A DNA stretch of 64,000 nucleotides from JASHSH01 sp036490215 (lineage in GTDB: Bacteria > Pseudomonadota > Alphaproteobacteria > Rhodospirillales > Magnetospirillaceae): NCBI GenBank assembly GCA_036490215.1, contig DASXEH010000069.1, positions 1 to 64,000 of the forward strand, read 5' to 3'. Numbering within the stretch: position 1 is the stretch's first letter; every line of letters begins with the position of its first letter. A program made the position numbers and the translations under genes. Shown one piece after another: positions 52,515-61,270 of the stretch. The notes under the pieces are model-generated. The model did no database searches and was not told the DNA's origin. It was given only the letters and a program-made list of their open reading frames with translations.

Positions 52515-53621
52515 ATGGCCGCCCCGCAACCACGCCCCGGTGTTCTCCAGGTTAAGCCCTATATCGGCGGCGAATCGCAGCTGCCGGGGATCACGCGCGT
52601 GATCAAGCTGGCCTCGAATGAGAGCGCGCTGGGCCCGAGCCCGCACGCGATCGAAGCGGCGCGCGCCGACGCCGAGGTCATGCATCGCTATCCCGACGGC
52701 GATGCGATCGAGCTGCGCAAGGCGCTGGGCGCGCATCACGGACTCGACCCCGCGCAGATCGTTTGCGGCGCCGGGTCCGACGAGATTCTGCATCTCATCT
52801 GCCAAGGCTATTGCAGCCCCGGCGACGAGGTTCTCTATACCAAGCACGGATTCGCGATCTATCCGGTTGCGGCCCAGGCCAGCGGCGCGACGCCTGTTGC
52901 CGCGCCCGAAGTGAATCTGACGGCCTCGGTCGACAATCTTCTGGCAGCGGTGACACCGAAGACCAAGATCGTCTTCCTTGCCAATCCCAACAATCCGACG
53001 GGAACCTACATCTCCGCCGATGAGCTGAAGCGGCTGCGCGCGGGCCTGCCCGAGCATGTGTTGTTCGTCATCGACTCGGCTTATGCCGAATTCGTCGGTG
53101 CCAATGATTACAGTGCCGGGGTCGAACTGGTGAATGCCGGCGAGAATACGATGATGACGCGCACCTTCTCGAAGATCTATGCGATGGGCGGGATGCGCCT
53201 CGGCTGGGCCTATTGTCCGCCGAATGTGGCCGACGTGCTCAATCGTGTGCGCGGCCCGTTCAACGTGACCTCGGCGGCGCTGGCGGCTGGCAAGGCGGCG
53301 CTGGAAGATAAAGCCTTCGTCGCTCTTGCACGCGAACACAACGACTATTGGCGTCCCTGGCTCGCGGACGAACTCGCCAAGATCGGCATCACCACCACGC
53401 CGAGCGTCGCCAATTTCGTATTGGCGCGGTTCCCCGAGGCTGCGGGCCGTGACGCGAAATCGGCCGATGCGTTCCTGCGCAAGAATGGGATCATCGTGCG
53501 CGCGATGGGCGGGTATCACCTGCCTGATTGCCTGCGCATCACCATCGGCACCGGCGAAGAACTGCGCCTTCTGGTCAAGGCGCTGACCGAATTCCAGAAG
53601 GGCAACGGGGCGATCCAATGA
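52515..53621 (+). CDS. hisC: histidinol-phosphate / aromatic aminotransferase
   Basis: A 368-residue class I/II PLP aminotransferase. Motifs are IKLASNESALGPSP near residue 35, PNNPTGTYIS near residue 160, DSAYAEFV near residue 190, and the PLP Lys in FSKIYAMGGMRLGWAY near residue 222. Placement between chorismate mutase and prephenate dehydrogenase suggests that it transaminates prephenate or hydroxyphenylpyruvate in tyrosine/phenylalanine synthesis, possibly with histidinol phosphate too. Four-base overlap with the next gene. Confidence 0.9.
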   Translation: MAAPQPRPGVLQVKPYIGGESQLPGITRVIKLASNESALGPSPHAIEAARADAEVMHRYPDGDAIELRKALGAHHGLDPAQIVCGAGSDEILHLICQGYCSPGDEVLYTKHGFAIYPVAAQASGATPVAAPEVNLTASVDNLLAAVTPKTKIVFLANPNNPTGTYISADELKRLRAGLPEHVLFVIDSAYAEFVGANDYSAGVELVNAGENTMMTRTFSKIYAMGGMRLGWAYCPPNVADVLNRVRGPFNVTSAALAAGKAALEDKAFVALAREHNDYWRPWLADELAKIGITTTPSVANFVLARFPEAAGRDAKSADAFLRKNGIIVRAMGGYHLPDCLRITIGTGEELRLLVKALTEFQKGNGAIQ

Positions 53622-54499
53622 CTGTCATCTTCGATACGGTCACGATCGTCGGTATCGGCCATATCGGCTCGTCGATCTCGCGTCGCATCAAGCGCGATGG
53701 TTTGGCGAAACGCGTCGTCGCTTTCGATTCGAATGCGGATCACTGTGCGCAAGCCCTCAGCCTCGGCGTCGTCGACGCCGCGACGGAAAATATCGCCGAA
53801 GCCGTGAAAGGCGCCGACCTCGTCATCCTCTGTGTGCCGATCAGCGCCTACAGTGCCGTGGCCGCGGCGATGGCGCCGCATCTGAAGACGGGCGCGATCG
53901 TCAGCGATGTCGGTTCGGTGAAGATGGCGGCGGTACGCGATCTCAGCCCCCATATTCCTGCGGGTGTGTCGCTGGTGCCGGGCCATCCAGTCGCGGGTAC
54001 CGAGCATTCCGGCCCGAGCGCGGGCCTGGTCAATCTGTTCGAAGGCCGCTGGTTTATCCTGACGCCGACGCCCGGCACCGATCAAGGTGCGATCGATAAG
54101 GTTGTGGCGTTGTGGACCGCGTTCGGTAGCAATATCGAGATCATGGATCCAGGCCATCACGACCGCGTGCTGGCAATCACCTCGCATCTGCCGCATCTGA
54201 TCGCCTACACCATCGTCGGCACGGCCACCGATCTTGAAGGCACGCTGCAACAGGAAGTGGTGAAGTTCTCCGCCTCGGGCTTCCGCGACTTCACGCGTAT
54301 CGCGGCCAGCGACCCGACCATGTGGCGCGACGTCTTTCTTAACAACCGCGAAGCGGTGCTGGAAGTGATTCAGCGCTTCACCGAAGACCTGACGGTGTTG
54401 CAGCGCGCGATCCGCTGGGGCGAGGGCGACACGCTATTCGAGCTCTTCACCCGTACCCGCGCCATCCGCCGCTCAATCATCGACGCCAAGCAAGCTTAA
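53618..54499 (+). CDS. tyrA: prephenate / arogenate dehydrogenase
   Basis: A 293-residue NAD-dependent TyrA-family enzyme. The dinucleotide motif VTIVGIGHIGSSISRRI begins near residue 8. LVILCVPISAYSAV follows, then the substrate-binding VPGHPVAGTEHSGPSAG, with its conserved His, near residue 125. The helical dimer domain includes SHLPHLIAYTIVG. No ACT domain is present. It makes the last committed step to tyrosine, from prephenate or arogenate. The start overlaps the hisC stop (ATGA). Confidence 0.9.
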   Translation: MTVIFDTVTIVGIGHIGSSISRRIKRDGLAKRVVAFDSNADHCAQALSLGVVDAATENIAEAVKGADLVILCVPISAYSAVAAAMAPHLKTGAIVSDVGSVKMAAVRDLSPHIPAGVSLVPGHPVAGTEHSGPSAGLVNLFEGRWFILTPTPGTDQGAIDKVVALWTAFGSNIEIMDPGHHDRVLAITSHLPHLIAYTIVGTATDLEGTLQQEVVKFSASGFRDFTRIAASDPTMWRDVFLNNREAVLEVIQRFTEDLTVLQRAIRWGEGDTLFELFTRTRAIRRSIIDAKQA

Positions 54500-54567
54500 T
54501 AGCGCAGGCCCGCGGACGCTTGCAGGCGGTGTGACCTGGCCGTAGCTTGGTCCAACTGCGAGGCGAA

Positions 54568-54927
54568 ATGCGCCTGGGTCAATGGATCAGATGGATCTAC
54601 GTCGCGATCGCTGCCGGCGGTCTAATAACGCCAGTCGCAGTAGCAATCCTGATGTTCGTGGGCCGCCGCTTTGGTGCGGCCCTTCCCGATCCGGAGACGG
54701 GAAAGACTCTCGCGATCGATATCACAGGCAGATACGGACCGCAGACCATCGTCTACGTCACGCATGTGTATGGCGTCACCTTCAATTTGGTTAGAGACGT
54801 CTTCGTCGCGTGGGTTGCCATAACCGCGAGTGGCTTGATCTTTTTGGCTGCGAAAAATGGCTTCCGGAAACCGCCACGCAGTTCCCCGGAAAAATCTGAG
54901 GCTACGAAGCGACGCCATCATCCGTAG
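54568..54927 (+). CDS. small membrane protein of unknown function
   Basis: A 119-residue protein with two hydrophobic segments, at about residues 6-32 (IYVAIAAGGLITPVAVAILM) and 76-95 (FVAWVAITASGLIFLAA), a hydrophilic loop between them, and a strongly basic tail ending KRRHHP. GAGGCG lies before the ATG at 54568. It converges with the M17 peptidase gene, overlapping its end by ten bases. Not recognised; coding status is moderately supported by the membrane pattern and the ribosome-binding site. Confidence 0.5.
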   Translation: MRLGQWIRWIYVAIAAGGLITPVAVAILMFVGRRFGAALPDPETGKTLAIDITGRYGPQTIVYVTHVYGVTFNLVRDVFVAWVAITASGLIFLAAKNGFRKPPRSSPEKSEATKRRHHP

Positions 54928-56306
54928 CGTTTTTCCAGCAAGTAGAATAGCGCGCGCAGGCCCATGGCTTCGCCACCTTCCGGTCGTCCCGGTCGTGTCG
55001 TGGCGTTCCAGGCGAAGAGGTCGAAATGCGCCCAGGCGGTGTCGGCTGACACGAAGTCGGCCAGGAACAGCGCCGCGGTGATCGAACCTGCGAAGGGGCT
55101 GCTACCGGTGCTGCTGATCTCGGCCACTTTCGAGTCGAGCCATTTGCGGTAAGGCTTCCAGAGCGGCAGGCGCCAGAGGGGATCGGACGTTTCTTCGCCG
55201 GCGTCCAAAATATCCGCCGCCAGCCGATCGTCATTGGCAAACAGTGCCGGCAGATCGGGACCGAGGGCCACGCGGGCCGCACCCGTCAGCGTCGCGAAAT
55301 CGATCAGCAGCGCCGGCTTTTCTGCGTCGGCTTCGGCCAGGCAATCGCACAGGATCAACCGGCCTTCGGCGTCGGTGTTGCCGATCTCGACCGTCTTGCC
55401 CTTGCGCGTGGGCAGCACATCGAGCGGGCGCATCGCGTTGCCTGAGATGGCATTCTCGACGGCCGGGATCAACACGCGCAGCCGCACTTTCAGTCCCGCA
55501 TCCATAATCATCGATGCAAGGCCGAGTGCATGGGCCGCGCCGCCCATGTCTTTCTTCATATTGAGCATGCCGCTCGACGGCTTGATGTCGAGCCCGCCCG
55601 AATCGAAACAGACACCTTTGCCGACCAGCGTCACCTTTGGTGCGCGCGGATTGCCCCAGGTGAAGTCGATCAGGCGCGGCGCGCGACTCGAGGCACGGCC
55701 AACGGCATGCACGGCCGGATAGTTGGCTTTGAGCAGCGCGTCGCCGACGATCAGCTTGAGTTTGGCCTTGTGCTGCTTCGCGAGCTTGGTCGCGGCGCCC
55801 GCCAATTCCGCTGGGCCCATATCGGCGGCCGGCGTGTTGACCAGATCGCGGACCCAAGCGATCGCCTGCGCCGCGCTCTCGACTTGTTTGCGATCGGCGC
55901 CAGTGGGCCATACGAGCGTGGCGCGCGCCTTCTTATCGGCAAGTTTGTAGCGGCCAAAACGATAGGCGGCCAGTGCCCAGGCCAGCGCCGCCCAATTGGC
56001 CTGCGACTGAACCAGCGTGCCGTCGATGCGGTAGGAACCGGCGGGAAGCTTCGCCGCCAGCTGTGCCCAGCACCAGGGATCGTCGCGGTCGAGGCCGAAG
56101 AGCACGCGCTCGACCCGGCTCTTGGCATTGGGGAGCAGACAGACCGCGCCGGCCTCGGCCTTGAAGCCATTGCCCTCGATCCAGGCGCGAGTCGCGGCCG
56201 GCTGTTTGCGCGACCAGGTACCGAAACCGTCGCTATCGAGTGCCGTGATCGGGATGGCGCTGGCGGCCGAGGTCGTCAGCGTAGCGGTGGCGTCGGCGCG
56301 AATCAT
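54918..56306 (-). CDS. M17 leucyl aminopeptidase family protein
   Basis: A 462-residue dimetal peptidase. The metal-binding and catalytic region has LVGKGVCFDSGGLDIKPSSG, then MKKDMGGAAHALGLA, and the family signature GNTDAEGRLILCD. The catalytic Lys, Asp, Glu and Arg are present. The N-terminal domain (residues 1-150) is of the usual size but poorly conserved. It cleaves N-terminal residues from peptides. Its start overlaps folE by four bases, an operon pairing without an obvious functional link. Confidence 0.9.
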   Translation of the reverse strand: MIRADATATLTTSAASAIPITALDSDGFGTWSRKQPAATRAWIEGNGFKAEAGAVCLLPNAKSRVERVLFGLDRDDPWCWAQLAAKLPAGSYRIDGTLVQSQANWAALAWALAAYRFGRYKLADKKARATLVWPTGADRKQVESAAQAIAWVRDLVNTPAADMGPAELAGAATKLAKQHKAKLKLIVGDALLKANYPAVHAVGRASSRAPRLIDFTWGNPRAPKVTLVGKGVCFDSGGLDIKPSSGMLNMKKDMGGAAHALGLASMIMDAGLKVRLRVLIPAVENAISGNAMRPLDVLPTRKGKTVEIGNTDAEGRLILCDCLAEADAEKPALLIDFATLTGAARVALGPDLPALFANDDRLAADILDAGEETSDPLWRLPLWKPYRKWLDSKVAEISSTGSSPFAGSITAALFLADFVSADTAWAHFDLFAWNATTRPGRPEGGEAMGLRALFYLLEKRYG

Positions 56307-56968
56307 TTGTCGCGCGAGACTGAGCCGATGAGCGACAGAAGCTCGCGGCGCGTGGTTGCGTCACTGCGGAAGACGCCGAGCATGTGGCTGGTCACCATCG
56401 ACACGCCGGCCTTGTGCACGCCGCGCGTGGTCATGCATTCGTGGGCCGCGTCGATCACAACCGCCACGCCGCGCGGGCGCAGCACCTTCTGGATCGTATT
56501 GGCGATCTGCACGGTCAGCTTTTCTTGAATCTGCAGGCGCCGTGCATAGACCTCGACAACGCGCGCCAATTTGGAGATGCCGACGACGCGGTTGCTCGGC
56601 AGATAGGCCACGTGAACCTTGCCGATGATCGGCACCATATGGTGCTCACAATAACTTTCGAGGCGGATGTCGCGCAGCAACACCATCTCGTCATAGCCTT
56701 CGGTCTCTTCGAAGGTGCGACGCAGAATCTCCTCGGGGTCGGTCGCGTAGCCGGCGAAGAACTCCTCATAGGCGCGTGCGACGCGCGCGGGCGTTTCCTT
56801 TAGCCCTTCGCGATTCGGATCGTCGCCGGCCCAGCGAATGAGGGTGCGAACCGCAAGCTCGGCCTCGTCGCGCGATGGACGCGCCGACGTAGCGTGAGCT
56901 TTGCTTCCGTTGGTTTTGCTACGGGCAGCCGAACGGTTTTTCAGGGCGGCAGGTTTGCGCGCTGTCAC
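56303..56968 (-). CDS. folE: GTP cyclohydrolase I (GTG start)
   Basis: A 221-residue enzyme that converts GTP to dihydroneopterin triphosphate, the first step of folate synthesis. Zinc ligands are Cys and His in SYCEHHMVPI near residue 106 and a second Cys in AAHECMTTRGVHK near residue 175. Other conserved parts are VAYLPSNRVVGISKLAR and RLQIQEKLTVQIA. A basic Ser/Ala/Lys-rich N-terminal extension of about 35 residues precedes the domain. It uses a GTG start. Confidence 0.94.
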   Translation of the reverse strand: MTARKPAALKNRSAARSKTNGSKAHATSARPSRDEAELAVRTLIRWAGDDPNREGLKETPARVARAYEEFFAGYATDPEEILRRTFEETEGYDEMVLLRDIRLESYCEHHMVPIIGKVHVAYLPSNRVVGISKLARVVEVYARRLQIQEKLTVQIANTIQKVLRPRGVAVVIDAAHECMTTRGVHKAGVSMVTSHMLGVFRSDATTRRELLSLIGSVSRDK

Positions 56969-57074
56969 GGTGATGGCCCCACTCTTGAGTCACTGCAATC
57001 CTTGCCACCCTCGCGGGCGACCAGAACCATATGGCGCTTTTGCGCGCGTCTTACAAGAGTTTGGCGGTTTTACG

Positions 57075-57467
57075 TCAGTTCAGGCGAATTTTCTGGTGCG
57101 GGCTGTCGAGCGAAAAGGCCGGAATGGCGATGTCGAATTTCTCGCCTTCGGTGGTCTCCATCTGATAGCTGCCCACCATGAAACCAGACGGCGTGGTTAG
57201 CGGCGTGCCGCTGGTGTACTCGTAGCTGCCGCCCGGTTGCAGAACCGGCTGTTCGCCCACGACACCGGCGCCCTTCACTTCCTGTACGCGGCCCATCGAA
57301 TCGGTAATCCGCCAGTGACGACGCAGAAGCTGTACCGTCTCGTCGCCATTGTTTTCGATGCGGACCCGATAGGCCCACACAAAATGCGCATCACCCGGAG
57401 AACTTTGTTCTTCGAGAAATGTCGGTCGCACTGTGACCGTGATGTCGCGTGTGGTCTCGGTATACAT
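57075..57467 (-). CDS. apaG: ApaG domain protein
   Basis: A 130-residue protein, a single ApaG (fibronectin-type beta sandwich) domain. Conserved features are VWAYRVRIENNGDETVQLLR near residue 30, HWRITDSMGRVQEVKGAGVV, QPVLQPGGSYEYTSGTPL and SGFMVGSYQM. ApaG has been linked to Co2+/Mg2+ resistance in enteric bacteria and to protein interaction in general. Monocistronic. The gap to the OmpA-type gene upstream carries that gene's terminator. Confidence 0.9.
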   Translation of the reverse strand: MYTETTRDITVTVRPTFLEEQSSPGDAHFVWAYRVRIENNGDETVQLLRRHWRITDSMGRVQEVKGAGVVGEQPVLQPGGSYEYTSGTPLTTPSGFMVGSYQMETTEGEKFDIAIPAFSLDSPHQKIRLN

Positions 57468-57561
57468 GAAGGCGAATTCACCTTTCTAGGCGGGCTCCGC
57501 CGTGCTCGAACGGGCTTTGTCTATATTAGGACGAAGCGTCTTTTTGTCCAGCCGCGGATGT

Positions 57562-57595
57562 AAAAAAGGGCGCCGGCTCGTGAGAGCCGACGCCC
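57562..57595 (-). terminator. intrinsic terminator of the OmpA-type gene
   Basis: On the minus strand a 12-bp stem GGGCGUCGGCUC / GAGCCGGCGCCC with a 4-base loop is followed by six U. One pair is G-U on the minus-strand RNA but would be a C-A mismatch on the plus strand, which fits use in the leftward direction. It is 40 bases downstream of the stop at 57635. Confidence 0.85.
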
Positions 57596-57634
57596 CGGAT
57601 TTGTGACGTGTGTTAACCGATCACTAGCCGGTGA

Positions 57635-58522
57635 TCACTGGCCGGTGAACTCGATCACGGCGCGACGATTCTTCGGCTCGCGCACGCCGTCATCGGTCGG
57701 CACGAGCAAGTCGCTCTTGCCCTTGCCGTCCATCGAAATGTTGGCGGCGGGGATGCCGTCCTTGATCAGCTCGGAGTCGACGCTCTTCGCGCGACGGACC
57801 GAGAGCTTCAGGTTGTAAGGCACCGTGCCGACCGTATCGGTGTAGCCGGTCACTTTGATGTGTATATCGCCGCCCGCCTTGATGGTCTGCGCGGCGGTGG
57901 CGATGATCTTGTGCGCTTCCGGCGTCAGCATCGACTTGTCGAAATCGAAGAACACCATGTAATTGGCGGGCGCGGCGGCGGGTGCAGGAGCCGGCGCGGG
58001 CGCGGCGGCGGCAGGCTTGGGCATGCCGAGCAGCTGATCCATCGCCGTATTGAAGTCCTTCTTGCACTCGTTGATCTCGTCCTGCTGCCAGCCTTCATGC
58101 TGCTCATGCAGCCAGCATTCGAACTTGACCTGAGCCGTGGCGGTGAGCTGCGGCGCACGCGTCGGTGCATTGCTGGAGAGCACCGTCATCAGGCGCGCGC
58201 GAGCATTGACGAGGTCCGAGGCGGCTTGTCTGTCGTCGAAGCTCCAGTTTGCGGGATCTTCGGGCGGGTCGATCTGGCCCTGCGTCGCGTGCCAGCCCTT
58301 GCGAGCATAGAACTGCTGAGCGAACCAGTCGTATTCCTCTTTCTCTTCGTTAGCGAACGCCTTGTACTCATTCGCCAGCGCCGAATTGAAGTCGGTGCCG
58401 CTGGGCGGGTTGGCATTGAGACGGTCTAGATAGACGGTCGTGTTCGGAAAATCCGCGCAACCGGCGAGGGCGAGCAGGGCAGTAAACGGTACGGCGTATT
58501 TCAGTTTCAGGGCGGCTTTCAT
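57635..58522 (-). CDS. OmpA-family lipoprotein (Pal-like)
   Basis: A 295-residue outer-membrane lipoprotein. The lipobox is LLALAGCAD with Cys at residue 22. A helical region (residues 35-165), a Pro/Ala linker (PAAAAPAPAPAPAAAPA near residue 178) and an OmpA peptidoglycan-binding domain (residues 190-295) follow. The OmpA domain has VFFDFDKSMLTPEA, VTGYTDTVGTVPYNLKLSVRRA and the closing REPKNRRAVIEF. The Asp and Arg used for diaminopimelate binding are present. It tethers the outer membrane to the wall. A strong terminator follows. Confidence 0.88.
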   Translation of the reverse strand: MKAALKLKYAVPFTALLALAGCADFPNTTVYLDRLNANPPSGTDFNSALANEYKAFANEEKEEYDWFAQQFYARKGWHATQGQIDPPEDPANWSFDDRQAASDLVNARARLMTVLSSNAPTRAPQLTATAQVKFECWLHEQHEGWQQDEINECKKDFNTAMDQLLGMPKPAAAAPAPAPAPAAAPANYMVFFDFDKSMLTPEAHKIIATAAQTIKAGGDIHIKVTGYTDTVGTVPYNLKLSVRRAKSVDSELIKDGIPAANISMDGKGKSDLLVPTDDGVREPKNRRAVIEFTGQ

Positions 58523-58619
58523 GTTTCTTCTCCTTGTCGTTGCTCGCCCATGGCGTGGGCGACCACATCACCACTCTTGATCGCATTGTAGCCGTGTCGT
58601 GCTGCTCCCGCTCTCGGAC

Positions 58620-59804
58620 CTAGTCCTCAAGCGCTTGCGTCAGATCGGCCAGCAGATCATTGACGTCTTCAAGGCCCACCGACAGACGCACCAAGCCTTC
58701 GCCGATCCCCATGGCCTTCTTTTCGTCAGGGGTGCGGCTCTGGTGGGTGGTGGTCCAGGGATGGGTAATCAGGCTCTTGGCGTCGCCCAGATTGTTCGAA
58801 ATGTCGATCAGCGCAAGCTTGTTGAGGATACGGAAGGCGTGATCCTTGCCGCCCTTGGCCTCGAACGAAACGATACTGCCGCTGCCGCTCATCTGGCTTC
58901 TCGCCAAGTTGTGCTGCGGGTGGCTGGGGAGCCCCGGGTAAAGCGTGCGCGCCACGGCCGGGTGCGCGGCAAGAAATCCTGCAACGCGCTCGGCATTGGC
59001 GCAGTGACGGGTGACACGCAGTTCCAAGGTTTCCAAGCCCTTCAACAACACCCAGGCATTGAAAGGGGAAAGTGTGGGGCCGGTGTGGCGCAAGTATGGC
59101 GAAAGTACGTCTTCTATGAAGGATTTGGGGCCCAGAACGGCCCCCCCCATACACCGGCCCTGGCCGTCGATATGCTTGGTCGCTGAATACACGACGATAT
59201 CGGCCCCCAATTGCAGGGGTTTCTGCAGAAGCGGTGTGGCGAAAACGTTATCGACGATCAATCGGCCGCCGGCGGCATGGGTCAGCCGCGCGACCTCGGC
59301 GATATCGATGATTTCCAGGGTCGGATTGGATGGGGTCTCGATGAAGACGCAGACCGTCGGTTTGGCCAGGGCCTGGCGCCATTGGGAAAGATCTGATCCA
59401 TCGACCAGCTGCACCTCGACGCCGAAGCGCGGCAGCAATTCGTTAACAATCCAGAGGCAGGACCCGAATAGCGCCCGGCTGGCAACCACCCGTTGGCCGG
59501 CGCGGATCTGGCACAGGACTGCCGAGCTGACCGCGGCCATGCCCGAGGCGGTGGCGCGGCAGTCCTCGGCGCCTTCCAGCGCAGCCAAGCGTTCCTCGAA
59601 CATGCGGACAGTGGGGTTGCGAAAGCGGGAATAGACGAACCGTTTGCGGCGGCCATCGAAGCTTTCCTCGGCTTCTTCGGCGGAGTCGTAGACAAAACCG
59701 GATGTGAGATACAGCGCTTCGCTGGTTTCGCAGTTTTCGCTTCGATTCAATCCGCCGCGGATCAGCCGCGTTGCCAAACCCCAGTCGTTCGATGAATCGC
59801 TCAT
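58620..59804 (-). CDS. metZ: O-succinylhomoserine sulfhydrylase
   Basis: A 394-residue Cys/Met-metabolism PLP enzyme. Motifs are LTSGFVYDSAEEAEESFDG, YSRFRNPTVRMFEERLAALE, ATASGMAAVSS and the Schiff-base Lys in SATKHIDGQGRCMGG near residue 210. The sequence reads as the MetZ branch, which makes homocysteine from succinyl- (or acetyl-) homoserine and sulfide. ATG at 59804 with ACGGAG upstream. A SAM-II riboswitch and a terminator lie in its leader, consistent with repression when S-adenosylmethionine is abundant. Confidence 0.92.
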   Translation of the reverse strand: MSDSSNDWGLATRLIRGGLNRSENCETSEALYLTSGFVYDSAEEAEESFDGRRKRFVYSRFRNPTVRMFEERLAALEGAEDCRATASGMAAVSSAVLCQIRAGQRVVASRALFGSCLWIVNELLPRFGVEVQLVDGSDLSQWRQALAKPTVCVFIETPSNPTLEIIDIAEVARLTHAAGGRLIVDNVFATPLLQKPLQLGADIVVYSATKHIDGQGRCMGGAVLGPKSFIEDVLSPYLRHTGPTLSPFNAWVLLKGLETLELRVTRHCANAERVAGFLAAHPAVARTLYPGLPSHPQHNLARSQMSGSGSIVSFEAKGGKDHAFRILNKLALIDISNNLGDAKSLITHPWTTTHQSRTPDEKKAMGIGEGLVRLSVGLEDVNDLLADLTQALED

Positions 59805-59824
59805 GCTTAATTCTCCGTGCGCAA

Positions 59825-59853
59825 TAAAAAAGCCCGGACCAGAGGCCAGGGCT
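59825..59853 (-). terminator. leader terminator between the SAM-II aptamer and metZ
   Basis: On the minus strand AGCCC pairs with GGGCT, with an inner GGCC/GGTCC stem and a short loop, followed by six U. It sits between the aptamer (ending near 59871) and the metZ start, so it is the likely expression platform for transcriptional attenuation. Confidence 0.75.
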
Positions 59854-59870
59854 CTAAAAGCACACAAGAC

Positions 59871-59922
59871 CCCTTTAGCCGCTTATTTAACGTGGCCGCA
59901 AGCTGGGCGCCAAATCACCACG
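59871..59922 (-). ncRNA. SAM-II riboswitch
   Basis: On the minus strand the element starts CGTGGTGATTTGG, continues with CTTGCGGCCACGTTAAATAA, and ends with GGCTAAAGGGG. CGTGG pairs with CCACG (stem P1). The conserved GTGATTTG, GCTTGC, CCACGTTAAA and GCTAAAGG blocks are those of SAM-II aptamers, which fold as an H-type pseudoknot around S-adenosylmethionine. It lies directly after the predicted transcription start and before metZ. Confidence 0.92.
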
Positions 59923-59932
59923 TAGTGTTCCT

Positions 59933-59961
59933 GTGATATCCCTGTCGGCTGTAGCCGTCAA
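59933..59961 (-). promoter_or_regulatory. sigma-70 promoter of the riboswitch-metZ unit
   Basis: On the minus strand TTGACG (59961-59956) and TATCAC (59938-59933) are 17 bases apart. Transcription would start near 59926, only a few bases before the SAM-II aptamer. The rest of the 312-base metZ-mlaE intergenic region, to 60116, shows only GC-rich sequence and no other gene. Confidence 0.65.
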
Positions 59962-60116
59962 GCGGGGGGCGGGGGCGGGTGCATACGCCTTCCGGCCCCG
60001 CTTTCTCCGGGCGACAACCCGAATTTGCCTCGATAAAATAACCAAAACGCGGCCAGGTTAACGGGCACCTTTGGCCGGCCATACAGCCTCAGTGGCCCAC
60101 AGGGGACGAGACAAGT

Positions 60117-61262
60117 ATGCCGGCCGACGGCGCGGGACAATACGAACTCGATCTATCGCAAGCGGCGAACGGGTTGCTGCGCGTTCAACTCGCCGGCACG
60201 TGGCATATGGCCGATGGGCTGCCGTCGGCCGACCCGCTGCGCGGTGCGCTGGGCCGGTTGAACGGCTCGCGCCGCGTAGCGTTCGAAGCTGGCCGGGTGA
60301 AGTCCTGGGACAGCGCGCTCGTCACCTTCGTTCTCCAACTGTTGGCGCTCAGCCAGGAGGCCGACGCCGCCGTTGACCTCGGTGGATTGCCCGAAGGCTT
60401 GCGCCGGCTCGTGGCGCTTGCGACTGCCGTTCCGGAACGAAAGGACGCTGCGCGGACCGCGCGGCATCTGCCGCTCGTTCCCGCCATCGGACGTTGGGCG
60501 ATCAACTTTGCCGGCGGCGTTTCGGAAACGCTCGACTTCCTCGGGCAATTCATGACGGCGTTCGGTCGCTTCCTACGCGGCCAGGCCAGTTTCCGCCGTT
60601 CCGACTTTCTCCTCTACGCCCAAGAGTGCGGCGCCCAAGCGCTGCCGATCGTCACGGTCATTTCGATTCTGCTGGGTCTGATTCTGGCCTTTGTCGGCGC
60701 CGTTCAGCTCAAGCAGTTCGGCGCGGATGTCTATGTGGCCAATCTGGTGGTCGTGGCGATGTCGCGCGAAATGGCGGCCGTGATGACGGCGATTGTCTTG
60801 GCCGGACGCACGGGCGCCGCTTATGCCGCACAGATCGGTGCGATGCAGGGTAATGAAGAAATCGATGCATTGACCACGCTCGGTATTTCGCCGGTCGAGT
60901 TCCTGGTGCTGCCGCGCATGCTGGCGCTGGTGCTGATGACGCCGTTGCTCTGCATCTATTCCAACCTGATGGGTCTGATCGGTGGCTATGCCGTCGCGAT
61001 GGGCATGCTTAACGTCACCGGCCCTGCCTATCTGCACCAGACCATCAACGCGGCACATCTCAGTGATTTCACGATCGGCATCGCTAAAAGCGCCGTTTTC
61101 GGCACGATCATCGCGTTCGCCGGTTGCCTGAAGGGCATCAAGAGCGGGCGCAGCGCGGCATCCGTAGGCGATGCGGCAACGGCGGCAGTCGTCGCGGGCA
61201 TTCTCTATATCATCATCAGCGACGGCATCTTCGCCGTCATCCTCAACTTCCTGGGCATCTGA
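60117..61262 (+). CDS. mlaE: MlaE-type ABC permease with N-terminal STAS domain
   Basis: A 381-residue permease. Residues 1-110 form a STAS-like domain (LLRVQLAGTWHMADG and RVKSWDSALVTFVLQL), and residues 140-380 the MlaE/YrbE permease with five or six membrane segments. Family signatures are ECGAQALPIVTVISILLGLI, AGRTGAAYAAQIGAM and MQGNEEIDALTTLGISPVEF, followed by LPRMLAL. It moves phospholipid or other hydrophobic molecules between membranes. First gene of mlaE-mlaF-mlaD-lipoprotein; E. coli has the STAS domain as the separate protein MlaB. Confidence 0.9.
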   Translation: MPADGAGQYELDLSQAANGLLRVQLAGTWHMADGLPSADPLRGALGRLNGSRRVAFEAGRVKSWDSALVTFVLQLLALSQEADAAVDLGGLPEGLRRLVALATAVPERKDAARTARHLPLVPAIGRWAINFAGGVSETLDFLGQFMTAFGRFLRGQASFRRSDFLLYAQECGAQALPIVTVISILLGLILAFVGAVQLKQFGADVYVANLVVVAMSREMAAVMTAIVLAGRTGAAYAAQIGAMQGNEEIDALTTLGISPVEFLVLPRMLALVLMTPLLCIYSNLMGLIGGYAVAMGMLNVTGPAYLHQTINAAHLSDFTIGIAKSAVFGTIIAFAGCLKGIKSGRSAASVGDAATAAVVAGILYIIISDGIFAVILNFLGI

Positions 61263-61270
61263 GAGCGGAC

